Shown one piece after another: positions 48,643-60,850 of a DNA stretch of 64,000 nt. This DNA is from Magicicada septendecula (Eukaryota; Arthropoda; Insecta; Hemiptera; Cicadidae): NCBI GenBank assembly GCA_034769895.1, contig CM068369.1, positions 425,841,479 through 425,905,478 of the forward strand. The letters run 5' to 3'. The notes under the pieces are model-generated. The model was not told the DNA's origin. It saw only the letters and a list, made by a program, of their open reading frames with translations, and searched no databases. Positions within the stretch are counted from its first letter, which is position 1, and every line of letters begins with the position of its first letter. A program made the position numbers and the translations under genes.

Positions 48643-51600
48643 TTACTTCCATGTTCCTTAAGGAAATGGAAGTATGGTGATGGCAAAAAAAATCGTGTTC
48701 GAGATTATTCCAGATTCTGATTGTACTACACTCAAAACATGAAAAAAAGTCATTTTTCAAAATGTGTGTGTGATTTTTTTTCTATGGCAAACGATAACAG
48801 CCGCAAATTCAAACAGAATCAAATAATTTTTTGCATACAGCCCTAAATTGTAGAGATCTCAAGACCTACGGTTTTTGGTGAAGATCGGTTAAGGGAAAGG
48901 CGTAGTTTACCTGCAACGTTTTATGTTTTAACAAGGGTATTTTCTATGGCAAACGATAACAGCCACAAATTCAAACAGAATCAAATAATTTTTTGCATAC
49001 AGCCCTGATTTGTAGAGGACTCACGACCTATTGTTTTTGGTGAAGATCGGTTGATGGAAAGGGGTAGTTTACCTGCAACGGTTTTTTTTATCAAGGGAAA
49101 TTTTTTTTTTTTGGCAAACGATAACAGCCGCAAATTCAAACAGAATCAAATAATGTTTCGTATACAGCCCTGAATTGTAGAGTTCTCAAGACCTTTTGTT
49201 TTTGGTGAAGATCGGTTAAGGGAAAGGGGTAGTTTACTTGTAACGTTTTATGTTTTAACAAGGGTATTTCCTATGGCAAACGATAACAGCCGCAAATTCA
49301 AACAGAATCAAAAGATTATTTGCATACAGCCCTAAATTGTAGAGTTCTCAGGACCTATTGTTTTTGGTGAAGATCGGTTAAGGGAAAGGGGTAGTTTACC
49401 TACAACGTTTTTTTAACAAGGGTATTTTATATGGCAAACGATAACAGCCGCAAATTCAAACAGAATCAAATAATTTTCTGCATACAGCCCTGATTTGTAG
49501 AGTACTCGCGACCTATTGTTTTTGGTGAAGATCGGTTGAGGGGAAGGGGTAGTTTACCTGCAACGGTTTTTTTTATCAAGGGAAATGTTTTTTTTGGCAA
49601 ACGATAACAGCCGCAAATTCAAACAGACTTAAATAATGTTTCGTATACAGCCCTGAATTGTAGAGTTTTCACGACCTATTGTTTTTAGTGAAGATCGGTT
49701 AAGGGAAAGGGGTAGTTTACCAGTAACGTTTTATGTTTTAACAAGGGTATTTCCTATGGCAAACGATAACAGCCGCAAATTCAAACAGAATCAAACGATT
49801 ATTTGCATACAGCCCTAAATTGTAGAGTTCTCAAGACCTATTGTTTTTGGTGAAGATCGGTTGAGGGAAAGGGGTAGTTTACTTGCAACGTTTTTTTAAC
49901 AAGGGTATTTTCTATGGCAAACGATAACAGCCGCAAATTCAAACAGAATCAAATAATGTTTTGCATACAGCCCTGATTTGTAGAGTTCTCAAGACCTTTT
50001 GCTTTTGGTGAAGATCGGTTAAGGGGAAGGGGTAGTTTACCTGCACCGTTTTTTTATCAAGCGTATTTTCTATGGCAAACGATAACAGCCGCAAATTCAA
50101 ACAGAATCAAATAATTTTTTGCATACATCCCTGAATTGTAGAGGCCTCAAGGACTTTCGATTTTGGTGAAGATCGGTTAAGGGGAAGGGGTAGTTTACCT
50201 GCAACCTTTTACGTTTTAACAAGAGTAAAGTACTTGCAAATTTATTTAAACTTTTTGAAACAATGGTAATTGTTAAAAATAAAATAATTTTGTTGCCAGG
50301 CAATAAAATTAAAATTTTTTAATTTTAATGTAATATAATATTTTTCATTTAATACGGCAATAAAAAGGCAGGTAAGACACAAACACACAATTCACGTTAT
50401 TTCTGGCCTCACTCATGTTTATTTTCTTACGTTTGCACGCTTTTTAAATGGAAAGTGCCGAAACCCACACCAACATAACGCGTGCAAGCCGAAAAAATGG
50501 ACATCAATTTGCTTACTGGCGAAGCTAGTAGTTAATGAATGGGTAGGCAAAAATCTTATCTTAATTTTTTTTTAAGGAATCACTAAAAGGACGGTGGGTC
50601 AAATCGGACGCTAAGGTAGAGTTGCTGTAACCGAATGGTTCCACAAACAGCCGTAAGAATTTTACTAGCAGGGAATCTACAGGTTAGCGCAACAGTGGAA
50701 CTCATGTCTTAATGTTATTGGAGACTTCTTTTAAAATCGTTGAATAAAAAATGCTTTACAGCTCTATACGTGTGTCTATTGAACAATCCTTGTATTCGTC
50801 ATACACAATAATACAACTGATTGAACTTCAAATTTTTAAACTTGGTTAGTTTCTATATGTATGTTTAATGTTACAAATAATTCAAATAACAATCTTGATC
50901 ATCTGTTAGTTCAGCGGAATAACAGTGACACTTTTAATAACCGCATAAAATAAACACTTAGAAACAACCCAGGCGCTTTAACTTAACTGTTTGGACCACA
51001 GAAGTGAGGCATGCGTCAACGCTCTATGTGTACAGCGAGGGACAATCCCCCCTCCCTACACTTCCCTATCACACCACTACATTGCTTACATATGATGTAT
51101 ACAAAAAACGCTGAGGCAAGTTCAGGTTGCCTCATTCGATTTAAACGAACTATGCCGAATCTCACCTGTCACCATCTAGCGGTCGCTCAATAAAGCACGT
51201 TTCGGTTTAATAAATTTGACAGTCACAGTAACAATGTATAATCTTTACGTTATGTAGTTCATACGTATTTATAATTTTTATTCTACAGAATTTGTTAGGG
51301 TAGGCATTGCCTCAATTGCCTCCATGTAACTTCGCCACTGATATATATGTGTACAACGTTATCGGCAACAAAGAAGTAGTTTTTGTTAAAATTCCTTCCC
51401 GGGATATTTGGCCGTAGTCCAATGTTTTCTACAAAACCAGACATTTCGGCAATGCCATCGACTTCCATCATCAGTGAAAATCGAGTGCGATAACGTGAGG
51501 TGGTATACGTTAGTGACCACAGTACTGTGGATAAGGCTGAAGCAGTAAGTAGAAAGAAGTAGTTTCTATGGTAATATTTCATTTCGAAAATGATTTTAAA

Positions 51601-51650
51601 TATAAATCTTAGAATATGGAAGTCATGTATGGTTCTCCATGCCGATATTT
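48643..51650 (+). mobile_element. Helentron/HINE-like non-autonomous element H1
   Basis: The left end is ACTTCCATGTTCCTTAAGG followed by AAATGGAAGT. The right end has AGAATATGGAAGT (51611-51623), the inverted partner of the left ACTTCCATGTTC, then a short hairpin (TATGG-TTCT-CCAT) and GCCGATATTT. In between are nine about 160-bp tandem repeats, an AT-rich block with GTTGCCAGGCAATAAAATT (about 50293), and unrelated DNA. Subterminal inverted repeats, a central minisatellite, a 3' hairpin and T-rich insertion sites match Helentron-associated (DINE-1-like) elements. No Rep/helicase gene is present. Confidence 0.6.
48780..50225 (+). repeat. Minisatellite array A, nine monomers of about 160 bp
   Basis: Monomers start near GGCAAACGATAACAGCCGC at 48785, 48946, 49113, 49276, 49434, 49597, 49760, 49916 and 50074. 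Diagnostic spacers show that monomers 2-4 and 5-7 are copies of the same three-monomer block. Confidence 0.9.
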
Positions 51651-52161
51651 TACTTCCATGTTCCTTAAGGAAATGGAGGTATGGTGATGGCAAAAAAAAT
51701 CGTGTTCGAGATTATTGCAGATTCTGATTGTACTACACTCAAAACATGAAAAAAGTCGTTTTTCGAAAAGTGTCTGTAGATTTTTTTTCTATGGCAAACG
51801 ATAACTGCCGCAAATTCAAACAGAATCAAATAATTTTTTGCATACGTCCCTGAATTGTAGAGATCTCAGGTACTTTTGATTTTGGTGAAGATCGGTTAAG
51901 GGGAAGGTGTAGTTTACCTGCTACCTTTTACGTTTTAACAACAGTAAAGTACTTGAAAATTCATTTAAACTTTTTCAAACAATGGTAATAGTTAAAAATA
52001 AAATAATTTTGTTGCCAGGCAATAAAATTATAATTTTTTCATTTTAGTGTAATCATGTATGAGAGAAAATATATCGTTCGTGGCAGGCAAGCATATCTCA
52101 ATTATGTAATGTTTACGTTTCCATTTTATTATTATGACTACTGCAATAAAAAGGCAGGGAA

Positions 52162-52201
<40 letters not shown>

Positions 52202-54290
52202 TCACGTTATTTCTGGCCTCACTCATGTTTATTTTCTTAAATTTGCACGCTTTTTAAATGGAAAGTGCCGAAACCCATACCAACATAACGCGTGCAAGCC
52301 GAAAAATGTCCAGCGTGGATAGCGATTTGCTTCCTGTGGATCGCTGGGCAGTGTAACTGCACGTGTTTACAGAGGAACGATTCATAGACAGACTTTTCGT
52401 CTTTAGGGAATGAACCCTCTGCAAGATGCTTAGGGTCCAAGAGTGATTTTGGAGCGCTCCTTCTTTTCCGCGTGTTTGTTCTGTGAAACGTACATTGTAG
52501 ATTCGCACCTTTACTCTAAGCAATGCTCAATAGGAAATGTTGAAAATTTTTGTCCACGGTGTACCCTTCATACACACTAAACCTGCTCTGATGTTTTAAT
52601 TACGGACATCATAATATTAAAACTTGGGAAACTTGAGCACTACTTAATGGAGATCAAACATTAACTTGTACAAGCCATTAATTTTATGCATATTTTTTAT
52701 ATATATGTGTACAACGTTACTGGCAACAAAGAAGTAGTTTTTGTTAAAATTCCTTCCTGGGATGTTTGGCCGTAGTCCAATGTTTTCTACAGAACCAGAC
52801 GTTTCGGCAATGCCATCGACTTCCATCATCAGTGAAAATCGAGTGCGAAAACGTGAGGTGGTATACGTTAGTGACCACAGTACTGTGGTTAAGGCTGAAG
52901 CAGTAAGTAGAAAGAAGTATATTTTTTATGGTAATATTTCATTTCAAAAATGACTGTAAATATACATCTTAGAACATGGAAGTCATGTATGGTTCTCCAT
53001 ACCGATATTTTATATGGTAAGCGATAATAGCCGCAAATTCAAACAGAATCAAATAATGTTTTGCATACAGCCCTGAATAGTAGAGTTCTCAAGACCTGTT
53101 GGTTTTGGTGAAGATCGGTTAAGGGAATAGGGTAGTTTACCTCCAACGTTTTATGTTTTAACAAGGGTAATTTTTTTATGACGAACGATAACTGCCGTAC
53201 ATAACAACAGAATCAACTACTCTTCTGCATACCTTTTTGAATTATACAGAACTCAAGGTCTGTTGATTTTGTTGAAGATTGGGTTAAGGGAAACGGGTAG
53301 TTTACCTGCAACGTTTTATGTTTTAAGAAGGGTATTTTCTATGGCAAACGATAACAGCCGCAAATTCAAACAGAATCAAATGATTATTTGCATACACCCC
53401 TAAATTGTAGAGTTCTCACGACCTATTGTTTTTGGTGAAGATCGGTTAAGGGAAAGGGGTAGTTTACCTGCAACATTTAGTTTTAACAAGGGTATTTTCT
53501 ATGGCGAACGATAACCGCCGTAAATTCAAACAGAATCAAATAATTTTTTGCATACAGCCCTGATTTGTAGAGTACTCAAGGCCTACTGTTTTTGGTGAAG
53601 ATCGGTTAAGGGAAACGGGTAGTTTACCTGCAACATTTTAAGTTGTAACAAGAGACATGTTTCCATGACGAACGATAACTGCCACCCATTCAAACAGAAT
53701 CAAATATTTTTTTGCATGCATCCTTGAATTGTAGAGGACTGAAGGTCTATTGATTTTGGAGAAGATCGGTTAAGAGAAAGGGGTAGTTTACCTGAAACAT
53801 TTTATGATTTAACAAGAGTAAAGTACTTAATTTTGATAAATAAAGTATCCTGATAAGAAGATCTTAATAATCCACTGTAGAAACATAGATGAAATATCTA
53901 TAAATGAAGAGGTTAGGTGAACGGGGTGGCGGTAATTTTCTATTATTAAAAATTATAGTTGAAGGTGGAGGCGAGTATTTTTTATGTGTACTACGTTATC
54001 GGCAACAAAGAAGTAGTTTTTTGTTAAAATTGCTTCCCGGGCTGTTTAGCCGTAGTCCAATGTTTTCTGTAAAATCAGACTTTTCGGCAGTGCCATCGAC
54101 TGCCATCATCAGTGAAAATAGAGTGCGAAAACGTGAGGTAGTATACGTTAGTGATCACAGTACTGTGGTTAATGCTGAAGCAATAAGTAGAAAGACATAG
54201 TTTCTATGGAAATATTTCATTTCGAATATGATTTTAAATATAAATCTTAGAACATAGAAGTCATGTATGGTTCTCCATACCGATATTTTA
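51651..54290 (+). mobile_element. HINE-like elements H2, compound copy
   Basis: Begins at once after H1 with the same left end (TACTTCCATGTTCCTTAAGG) and one monomer (51785-51960). It has an internal right end with hairpin at about 52974-53010, then five more monomers, then a second right end at about 54244-54290. It is therefore a fused or partly duplicated copy. A (CA)n tract lies at 52164-52197. A Penelope-like signature occurs on the minus strand at 52795-52834 and 54077-54114. Confidence 0.55.
53010..53830 (+). repeat. Minisatellite array, five diverged monomers
   Basis: Same family as array A, with more divergence: for example CGAACGATAACTGCC variants in monomers 2 and 5. It begins directly after an element right end. 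Confidence 0.85.
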
Positions 54291-55744
54291 TGTTCTCCCA
54301 TTATGAACTTTTCCTACTAAGGGTTAAAAAAAACTTATTTTATTAAATATTTGGCCTACCTGCATCTTTTAGAAGGGCATGTGAATGTATAGTTTTTTTA
54401 AAGGTAGTTACCTGGAAAAAATAGTTGCAAGAGAGAGAGAAGAGAACAACTACAAACAAAAGTGAAAAATTTAAAGAAAAAATTAGTACAAAATCATATA
54501 CGATGACACTGACAAAAGCTACTAATAAAAATGTAAAGGAGATCCTCTTACTATCTTTGAAGAAAAATTAAACTCCCTCTTTCAGGAATGTTTGACACTT
54601 TAAGTGGGCTATTAGTTTTGACTACTCGCCTGGACTCCAAAATTTAATTTAACTGAAAATTTAATTTCAGTGATAAATGCCTCAGGTTAAATGTTTAATG
54701 TTAATGTTTTAATTTAAATGATTACTGTTAATAGTTATTGTTAAGTTGAAGATAAATACTAAAATGTAATTTAAACTCAGAGTATTTAAAGCTTGTCTTA
54801 GGGATTTGGTAAAATTATATCTGTAGACCAAAATTATTAAGAGGGAGGCTTAACATAAATACCATATCTGTACAGAACATTACTGAATAATCCAAGAGAT
54901 GTAGTGAACACAGCAATATCAAATCCTATTACTCCCCACCACTTTCTTTCCCCAATCAGAACAACACCTTCTCTATAATAACCTTTATCTCTAGTATGGT
55001 TAGACGATTTGCAATTCTGTACCTTTCATGCTGTAAATTTGTCCAATTATTCTTCTCAACTTGATCTTTCCAGTTTTACAAATTACATTTATTTATAGAT
55101 AAAACATTTTTTATATCAGAAATGAATGCTTTTCCTCACATCCATTCCCAAAACAATACGTGTCGTAAAATTGTAAAGTGCTGATGTGTACAATTACACA
55201 AATCTTTATAATCGTGAGAACTATAATTATCATAACATAGTTACATCTCAAGAAATTTTGCTACATTCAACTCTGGAACGTGAAAATAAAGCCAGCAAAA
55301 CTGCAAAAAAATTTAATAACAAAGGGTTAAATCGGGCTATTAAAATCGTTACAATCTGTAATCACTTCACGTGTCAGTTAAATTAATACATTAAATATAA
55401 ACTTAGTCCTACTTGAGATGCATTCATTAAAAAGCGTGAACCGTCCAAAGAATAAACCACTATCAATCTACAAAGTCAAACAACTATAGAAAAAGTATAT
55501 AAAAATGATTTTATTTTTGTTTATAAAACTAATCAGTACGTTAACCATACGTACCTTAACCTGATTACTCCAAATCCGTTATATTAAATTAATATTTATG
55601 TTATAAACTTGGAATAACGATTTCTCAGCTGAATACAAGGAGTTCTCCCTTTTCACTAGACTTCAATAATACTGTCCGTTCTTTTATTACTCGGTAACTA
55701 GTTAATAAACGCAAGATCATATATTCGTACTCTGTGATCACTGT
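54291..55744. other. AT-rich intergenic DNA
   Basis: No gene, repeat array or transposon end was recognised. Confidence 0.55.
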
Positions 55745-55860
55745 TTCTAGAGTATTCTAGAACGGCATGCGAAACGCGAAACGCCGGTATAAAATATACT
55801 AAACCGCATAGAGAACGCTATCACTGAATACTACTGTGCATTGTGCACAAAAAAGTAAGT
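55745..55860 (+). promoter_or_regulatory. Heat-shock-like promoter with short first exon
   Basis: TTCTAGAGTATTCTAGAA (55745-55762) is four alternating heat-shock half-sites with one mismatch. TATAAAATA (55788-55796) follows, then an initiator-like ATCACTG at about 55823, about 35 bases downstream. A strong donor AAAAAA|GTAAGT is at 55854/55855. The order points to plus-strand transcription of a spliced RNA with a leader of about 32 bases. Its next exon could be at about 56239 (TTTACGAAG acceptor), just before the ELP4 ATG. That link is inference. Confidence 0.55.
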
Positions 55861-56259
55861 AGTTTTTTATCTATTTAAATCTTCTTTGTATGTAATTGCT
55901 TACAAGTTTGTATTAATATTACTAAAACATTTACTTTTAATCACTCTCAAAGGAGTGATTTCATAATCGCGTGTAAGTGTACTGAGTTCAGTTTGTATTA
56001 TTATTATTATTATTATATAATATATTATTTATTAGGTGTGTAATAATAATGTTGAAATAACATTATTTTAGTGCAGTACAAAATAGGTTTTGTATAAAGA
56101 GTTAAATATAGTAAGTTAATTTGGGGACGTGAGAGATAGGTGAGACAAAGATACGGATACGCCATATGGATTAATGTAATCTGTAAACGTTAAACTATTT
56201 AGTTATCGCATAATGTTACTTCTCTTTGGTTTACGAAGTCTAATTTTATAAACATACAA

Positions 56260-56401
56260 ATGGCGGTAAATGAGGTTGGTAGTGATGTGTTTATTGGTAA
56301 AGACAGAAAGAAGTTTATTAATTTACATGGAACACGAGCATCGGCTGTGAAAAATCAGTTGTTACTTTCAACAGGACTAACGTCATTAGATTCTATTATA
56401 G
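56260..56401 (+). CDS. ELP4: Elongator complex protein 4, first coding exon
   Basis: ATG at 56260 gives MAVNEVGSDVFIGKDRKKFI, then NLHGTRASAVKNQLLLSTGL and TSLDSII. It ends phase 1 at G|GTTAGT (56401/56402). The GTR-x-S-x(2-3)-N-x-LLxSTGLxxLDxxxG motif is the hallmark N-terminal segment of ELP4, a RecA-like subunit of the Elp4-Elp5-Elp6 ring that helps Elongator modify wobble uridines of tRNAs. The rest of the gene, including the Walker-like fold, was not found, so intron 1 exceeds the remaining 7.6 kb. Transcription may start at the TATA box near 55788 or at an unseen nearer start. Confidence 0.82.
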
Positions 56402-56540
56402 GTTAGTTTATAAAGCTGCGAAGTGCAAATTACAAATTTTAAGGTTATGTAATTGTAGAATCAAGTTTACATCAAACAGTATCAATACTTGAGAGTGCTG
56501 CTTTAAAAGTTATGGTAACTGTATACATACCACATATTTC

Positions 56541-57104
56541 GGTAAATATTTACCTGTGCTACACCATACAATCTTGAAGTGAAATATTTTTTTTTTTATT
56601 CTTCTATGTTATATAAACACGCGAAAATTAATTTTAAACGGGGGTCGAAGCTATTTACGAAGAAAAAAAATAAAATAAATACTCCCATAAGGATGCATGC
56701 AAATGTGAATGATCGCCATATTGACTGTGTAGACGGTGAGCCGAATTTGACTGGAAATCATGATGCGTTTCCAAAACAAAATTTACATGATTCTTACATG
56801 TTCAAAATTGCGTTGAGCCCAAACGGCGGTTTAAAGCTTTGCGTTGAGCCCACCGCGAGTTTATTATTAGTAACCTCGGAGGCGCCGAAGGCGCCGTAGA
56901 CTAAAGCATGTGCGGTGAGCCGGCTACCCAAAATCACTCTCAGCGGTGGATACTGTAGGAAACTGATGAGTCGGCCACCCACGAGTCTGAAATGTAATGC
57001 TTTGCGTTGTAGGCAATTGAATTACGTTAAGGCAAAATGTAGTGGTGATCCCACTAACTACTCAGTTAATATGGCGTATGGTGTAGCACAGGTAAATATT
57101 TACC
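56541..57104. mobile_element. 564-bp inverted-repeat element in ELP4 intron 1
   Basis: Flanked by the 8-bp duplication CATATTTC (56533-56540 and 57105-57112). The 29-bp terminal repeats begin GGTAAATATTTACC, itself a palindrome, and continue TGTGCTACACCATAC. An 8-bp duplication suits hAT, P or Merlin-type transposons, and the superfamily is not resolved. The interior is less AT-rich than the surroundings, and its open stretch (56579-56899) has no recognisable product. Confidence 0.85.
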
Positions 57105-57112
57105 CATATTTC

Positions 57113-58872
57113 TCCTGCCTTTCAAATATTTATAATCAGTGGAGCACCATTAATTCTAATATGCGTATATCAAGAAACAAAGTTTACATGCATGGTAGTA
57201 GGGTAGTCTACAATATTAATATTTTTGTATAGTATAATACCATATTTTGTTTAGTCTTTCAAGACATTCTTACTTTTCTACAAACAAAAGTGAGTTTGTG
57301 GCATCATAGTATATATAAATGTATTACTTTCATGCTGAATTTAATCGGCCCCCAAGACAAGGCACAGTTTCTCCCACTTCCTCACTCCACTTATCTGGCA
57401 CTTTATGCACTTTCTGGTTCATGAACTGTTGGTCTGGTCGTGTCAACAAATTTATGAGCTCAATTCAGTTGTGGTAAAGTACCGTTTTGTGTTCTGTTAT
57501 AACTTTTTTTTCATTTTAGTGCAGTTTGTTAGTGGTTTGAAACCACTAGCCCTGACGTTAGAGGTCAATAAAAAAAAGTTTTCAGTGCCTACAGTTATCT
57601 GATGCATTTGTATTGAACCAACGAAATGTTGCCATAAGTGTAATGTTTACTGTAATGATTATGCCTATACAAACACATTGTCATTAACAGGCAAGAAAGT
57701 TACAGTGACAGATAGGCCAAACATAATTGATGACATAAAAGGTGTTTAAAACGGAATAGGTGTGTAATGAACTCTTCTAATGAGTAAATAAAGTAATAAT
57801 GTGTATTATTTGACATTTGCAACAATTAAAGCTGATAATTTTTTTTAATAACAAATAAAACCTTTGTTGTATTTTTTTATGTATTAGATATATTTGAAAA
57901 ATGATATTAATCTATACTTACTTTTGAAACAGCATTAAATACTAGCATTAACAATATCCAATATCTTTTCATATGGTAGGTATGTGGTAAAATGTCAGAA
58001 TTTAATTTCACCACATGTTAGATGAATTGCCCAAATCGACTTTTAGTAACAAGATACTAAAAGTCGGTAACACTGTTTCAGTAACTCTAACACTGTTTTC
58101 TTTATCATTTGTGACTTGTCATTGTAGGCTATAAGTATTTCTGAATGCCAGTGTCAAATTTATGAGTTTATATACTACAGTCATTAAATACCTTCTTTTT
58201 TCATCAGCATGATGTATGGTTATGAGCTAAGGTACTACAGATGAGAAAAATAAATAACAAAATAAAACACCTGTGAGTAGCAAGGCACTGGAAGCAGCCT
58301 GTCCAGTGGGTGAGTGCTACTTGACTTTGGAATACCAATTATGTTCAGTAGTAGTGCGTTAACACAGGATTTTCCAACAAAAAATGATACATTGGGCGTC
58401 CATCATTTGACTTCTGACTACACGTGAGATAAAAAATGTTGAAGTTCATTTTGCATAGGTTTCCTTATTGTTTATTCAAACTAAGTAAGACTGTAAAATA
58501 AATAAGTTAGAAGTGACAATGTATATAGTTACCAACTAGATATATTTGTTTTGGTTCCTTTATTCTCAACAGAGTGTGGATGTGGCTTATACAATGTATA
58601 AACATTATTTAATATTTGTATTTTCATGGAGTTTGAACTAATAAAAGTGACTTGCTTTGTTTGAGTTGTATAGGCCTTTTAATTTATCTGTAACTCATAT
58701 TATGGCAGAACTAAGATGTGTTTCGTAGAGTTCACTTATGCTTGAGAAGAGACCCAAATAAATTGGCCTCATATATATTCAACATTTGTACTGTCTACTA
58801 ACATAAGAATACCTCACATAATAAATGTTGCTCACTTACTCATCACATTAATTTTTGTATACTGAAATTACT
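57113..58872. other. ELP4 intron 1, AT-rich
   Basis: No exon matching the next part of ELP4 and no transposon was recognised. Confidence 0.5.
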
Positions 58873-58876
58873 TTTT

Positions 58877-59029
58877 TTACTTCCATATTCCTTAAGGAAT
58901 GGAAGTATGGTGATGGCAAAAAAAATCGTGTTCGAGATTATTGCAGATTCTGATTCTACTACACTCAAAACATGAAAAAAAGTCGTTTTCCGAAAAGTGT
59001 CTGTGTGTGTGTCTGTCTGTCTGTCTGTG

Positions 59030-59064
<35 letters not shown>

Positions 59065-60112
59065 AGATTATTTTTCTATGGCAAACGATAACTGCCGCAA
59101 ATTCAAACAGAATCAAATAATTTTTTGCATGCAGCCCTGATTTGCAGAGTACTCGCGACCTATTGTTTTTGGTGAAGATCGGTTAAGGGAAAGGGGTAGT
59201 TTACCTGCAACGGTTTTTTTTTAGCAAGGGTAATTTTGTTTGTTTGGCAAACGATAACAGCCGCAAATTCAAACAGAATCAAATAATGTTTCGCATACGG
59301 CCCTGAATTGTAGAGTTCTCAAGATCTGTTGATTTTGGTGAAGATCGGTTAAGGGAAAGGGATAGTTTACCTGTAACGTTTTATGTTTTAACAAGGGTAT
59401 TTCCTATGGCAAACGATAACAGCCGCAAATTCAAACAGAATCAAAAGATTATTTGCATACAGCCCTAAATTGTAGAGTTCTCAAGACCTATTGTTTTTGG
59501 TGAAGTTCGGTTGAGGGAAAGGGGTAGTTTACCTGCAACGTTTTTTTAACAAGGGTATTTTCTATGGCAAACGATAACAGCCGCAAATTCAAACAGAATC
59601 AAATAATGTTTTGCATACAGCCCTGATTTGTAGAGTACTCAAGACCTATTGTTTTTGGTGAAGATCGGTTAAGGGGAAGGGGTAGTTTACCTGCAACTTT
59701 TTTTATCAAGCGTATTTTCTATGGCAAACGATAACAGCCGCAAATTCAAACAGAATCAAATAATTTTTTGCATACGTCCCTGAATTGTAGAGGTCTCAAT
59801 GACTTTCGATTTTGGTGAAGATCGGTTAAGGGGAAGGGGTAGTTTACCTGCAACCTTTTACGTTTTAACAAGAGTAAAGTACTTGAAAATTTATTTAAAC
59901 TTTTTGAAACAATGGTAATTGTTAAAAATAAAATAATTTTGTTGCCAGGCAATAAAATTATAATTTTTTCATTTTAATGTAATATAATATTTTTCATTTA
60001 ATACAGCAATAAAAAGGCAGGTAAGACACAGCCTGGCTGTTTGGCTGAAAATGATTTTAAAAATAAATCTTAGAATATGGAAGTCATGTATGGTTCTCCA
60101 TACCGATATTTT
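58877..60112 (+). mobile_element. HINE-like element H3 (compact copy)
   Basis: The cleanest copy. The left end is ACTTCCATATTCCTTAAGG (58879), then a (GTCT)n-rich tract (58999-59066), five monomers, the GTTGCCAGGCAATAAAATT block (about 59940), AGAATATGGAAGT and the hairpin GTATGG-TTCT-CCATAC near 60090-60104, ending in a T run. At 1.24 kb it lacks the extra 1.2 kb present in H1. Confidence 0.65.
59075..59880 (+). repeat. Minisatellite array D, five monomers
   Basis: Monomers start near GGCAAACGATAAC at 59081, 59247, 59408, 59565 and 59723. Their diagnostic variants match monomers 5 to 9 of array A, one to one. Confidence 0.9.
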
Positions 60113-60788
60113 TTTAGTGACTAACAACTGTACCTCATTGTTTACATCAAAGTACAAATAAAACATTAACAATACAAATACTTTTTATTTTTCAAATGAT
60201 CAAGGAAAGTAATGATTAAGTTATTGTTGGTTTGGGTGACTTATTCTCTAAGATTTATACAGGTTTTGACAAATCCTCATCACCCTAACAGACAGAAAAA
60301 ATGCGTTAAAGTCTTAATATATGATTTTAAAACTGTCCTTAAAATTTTTTGTGGGGCTAGACATGCCTTTCCAAACTCTGGGATGCAGTGGATAGTTGTA
60401 ACATAAAATTCATTGAGAGAAGATCTATAACAGACTGGAGAAGAGTCCAGAATAACTAAATCTGGTCATATGACCAAAACGAATTAATATTATTGGATGC
60501 ATATAGTCATTGCACAAAATAATTATGTTATATAAGCTTATTATCTTTCCCTTAATAGTTTTTCCCTAGTATAAATCCCCTCTACTAATATGATAATTTA
60601 ATCATTCAGATATTGTTGTTGGGTACATTCTAGAACAATAATAGGTTTTTTTAAATAGTTTAGGTGAGGCAGGATAGACCCCCAATTTCAGCTGCACAGT
60701 ATATAAGACATACTGTGTAGACAGTATTATGTGTCAGTCACCCACTATTACTTACATGCTTTTCCTTTTAATTAGTTCATACTATATA

Positions 60789-60850
60789 CAGTGAAACTTC
60801 GTTAATTCGGACTTCACTAATTCGGAATTTCTATAATTCGGACTGGGGTT
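60789..60850 (+). repeat. Single pogo/Tigger-type terminal repeat
   Basis: CAGTGAAACTTCGTTAATTC preceded by TA, with three spaced ATTCGGA motifs, has the form of a pogo/Tigger terminal repeat. No partner end or transposase follows, so it is an orphan end. Confidence 0.55.

Noticed and set aside
48780..50225. CRISPR-like array
   Set aside because: The repeats are about 160 bp with no unique spacers and lie in a eukaryotic transposon-rich locus; it is a minisatellite.
56579..56899. A 106-codon open frame near ELP4
   Set aside because: It lies entirely inside the 564-bp inverted-repeat element and has no recognisable domain.
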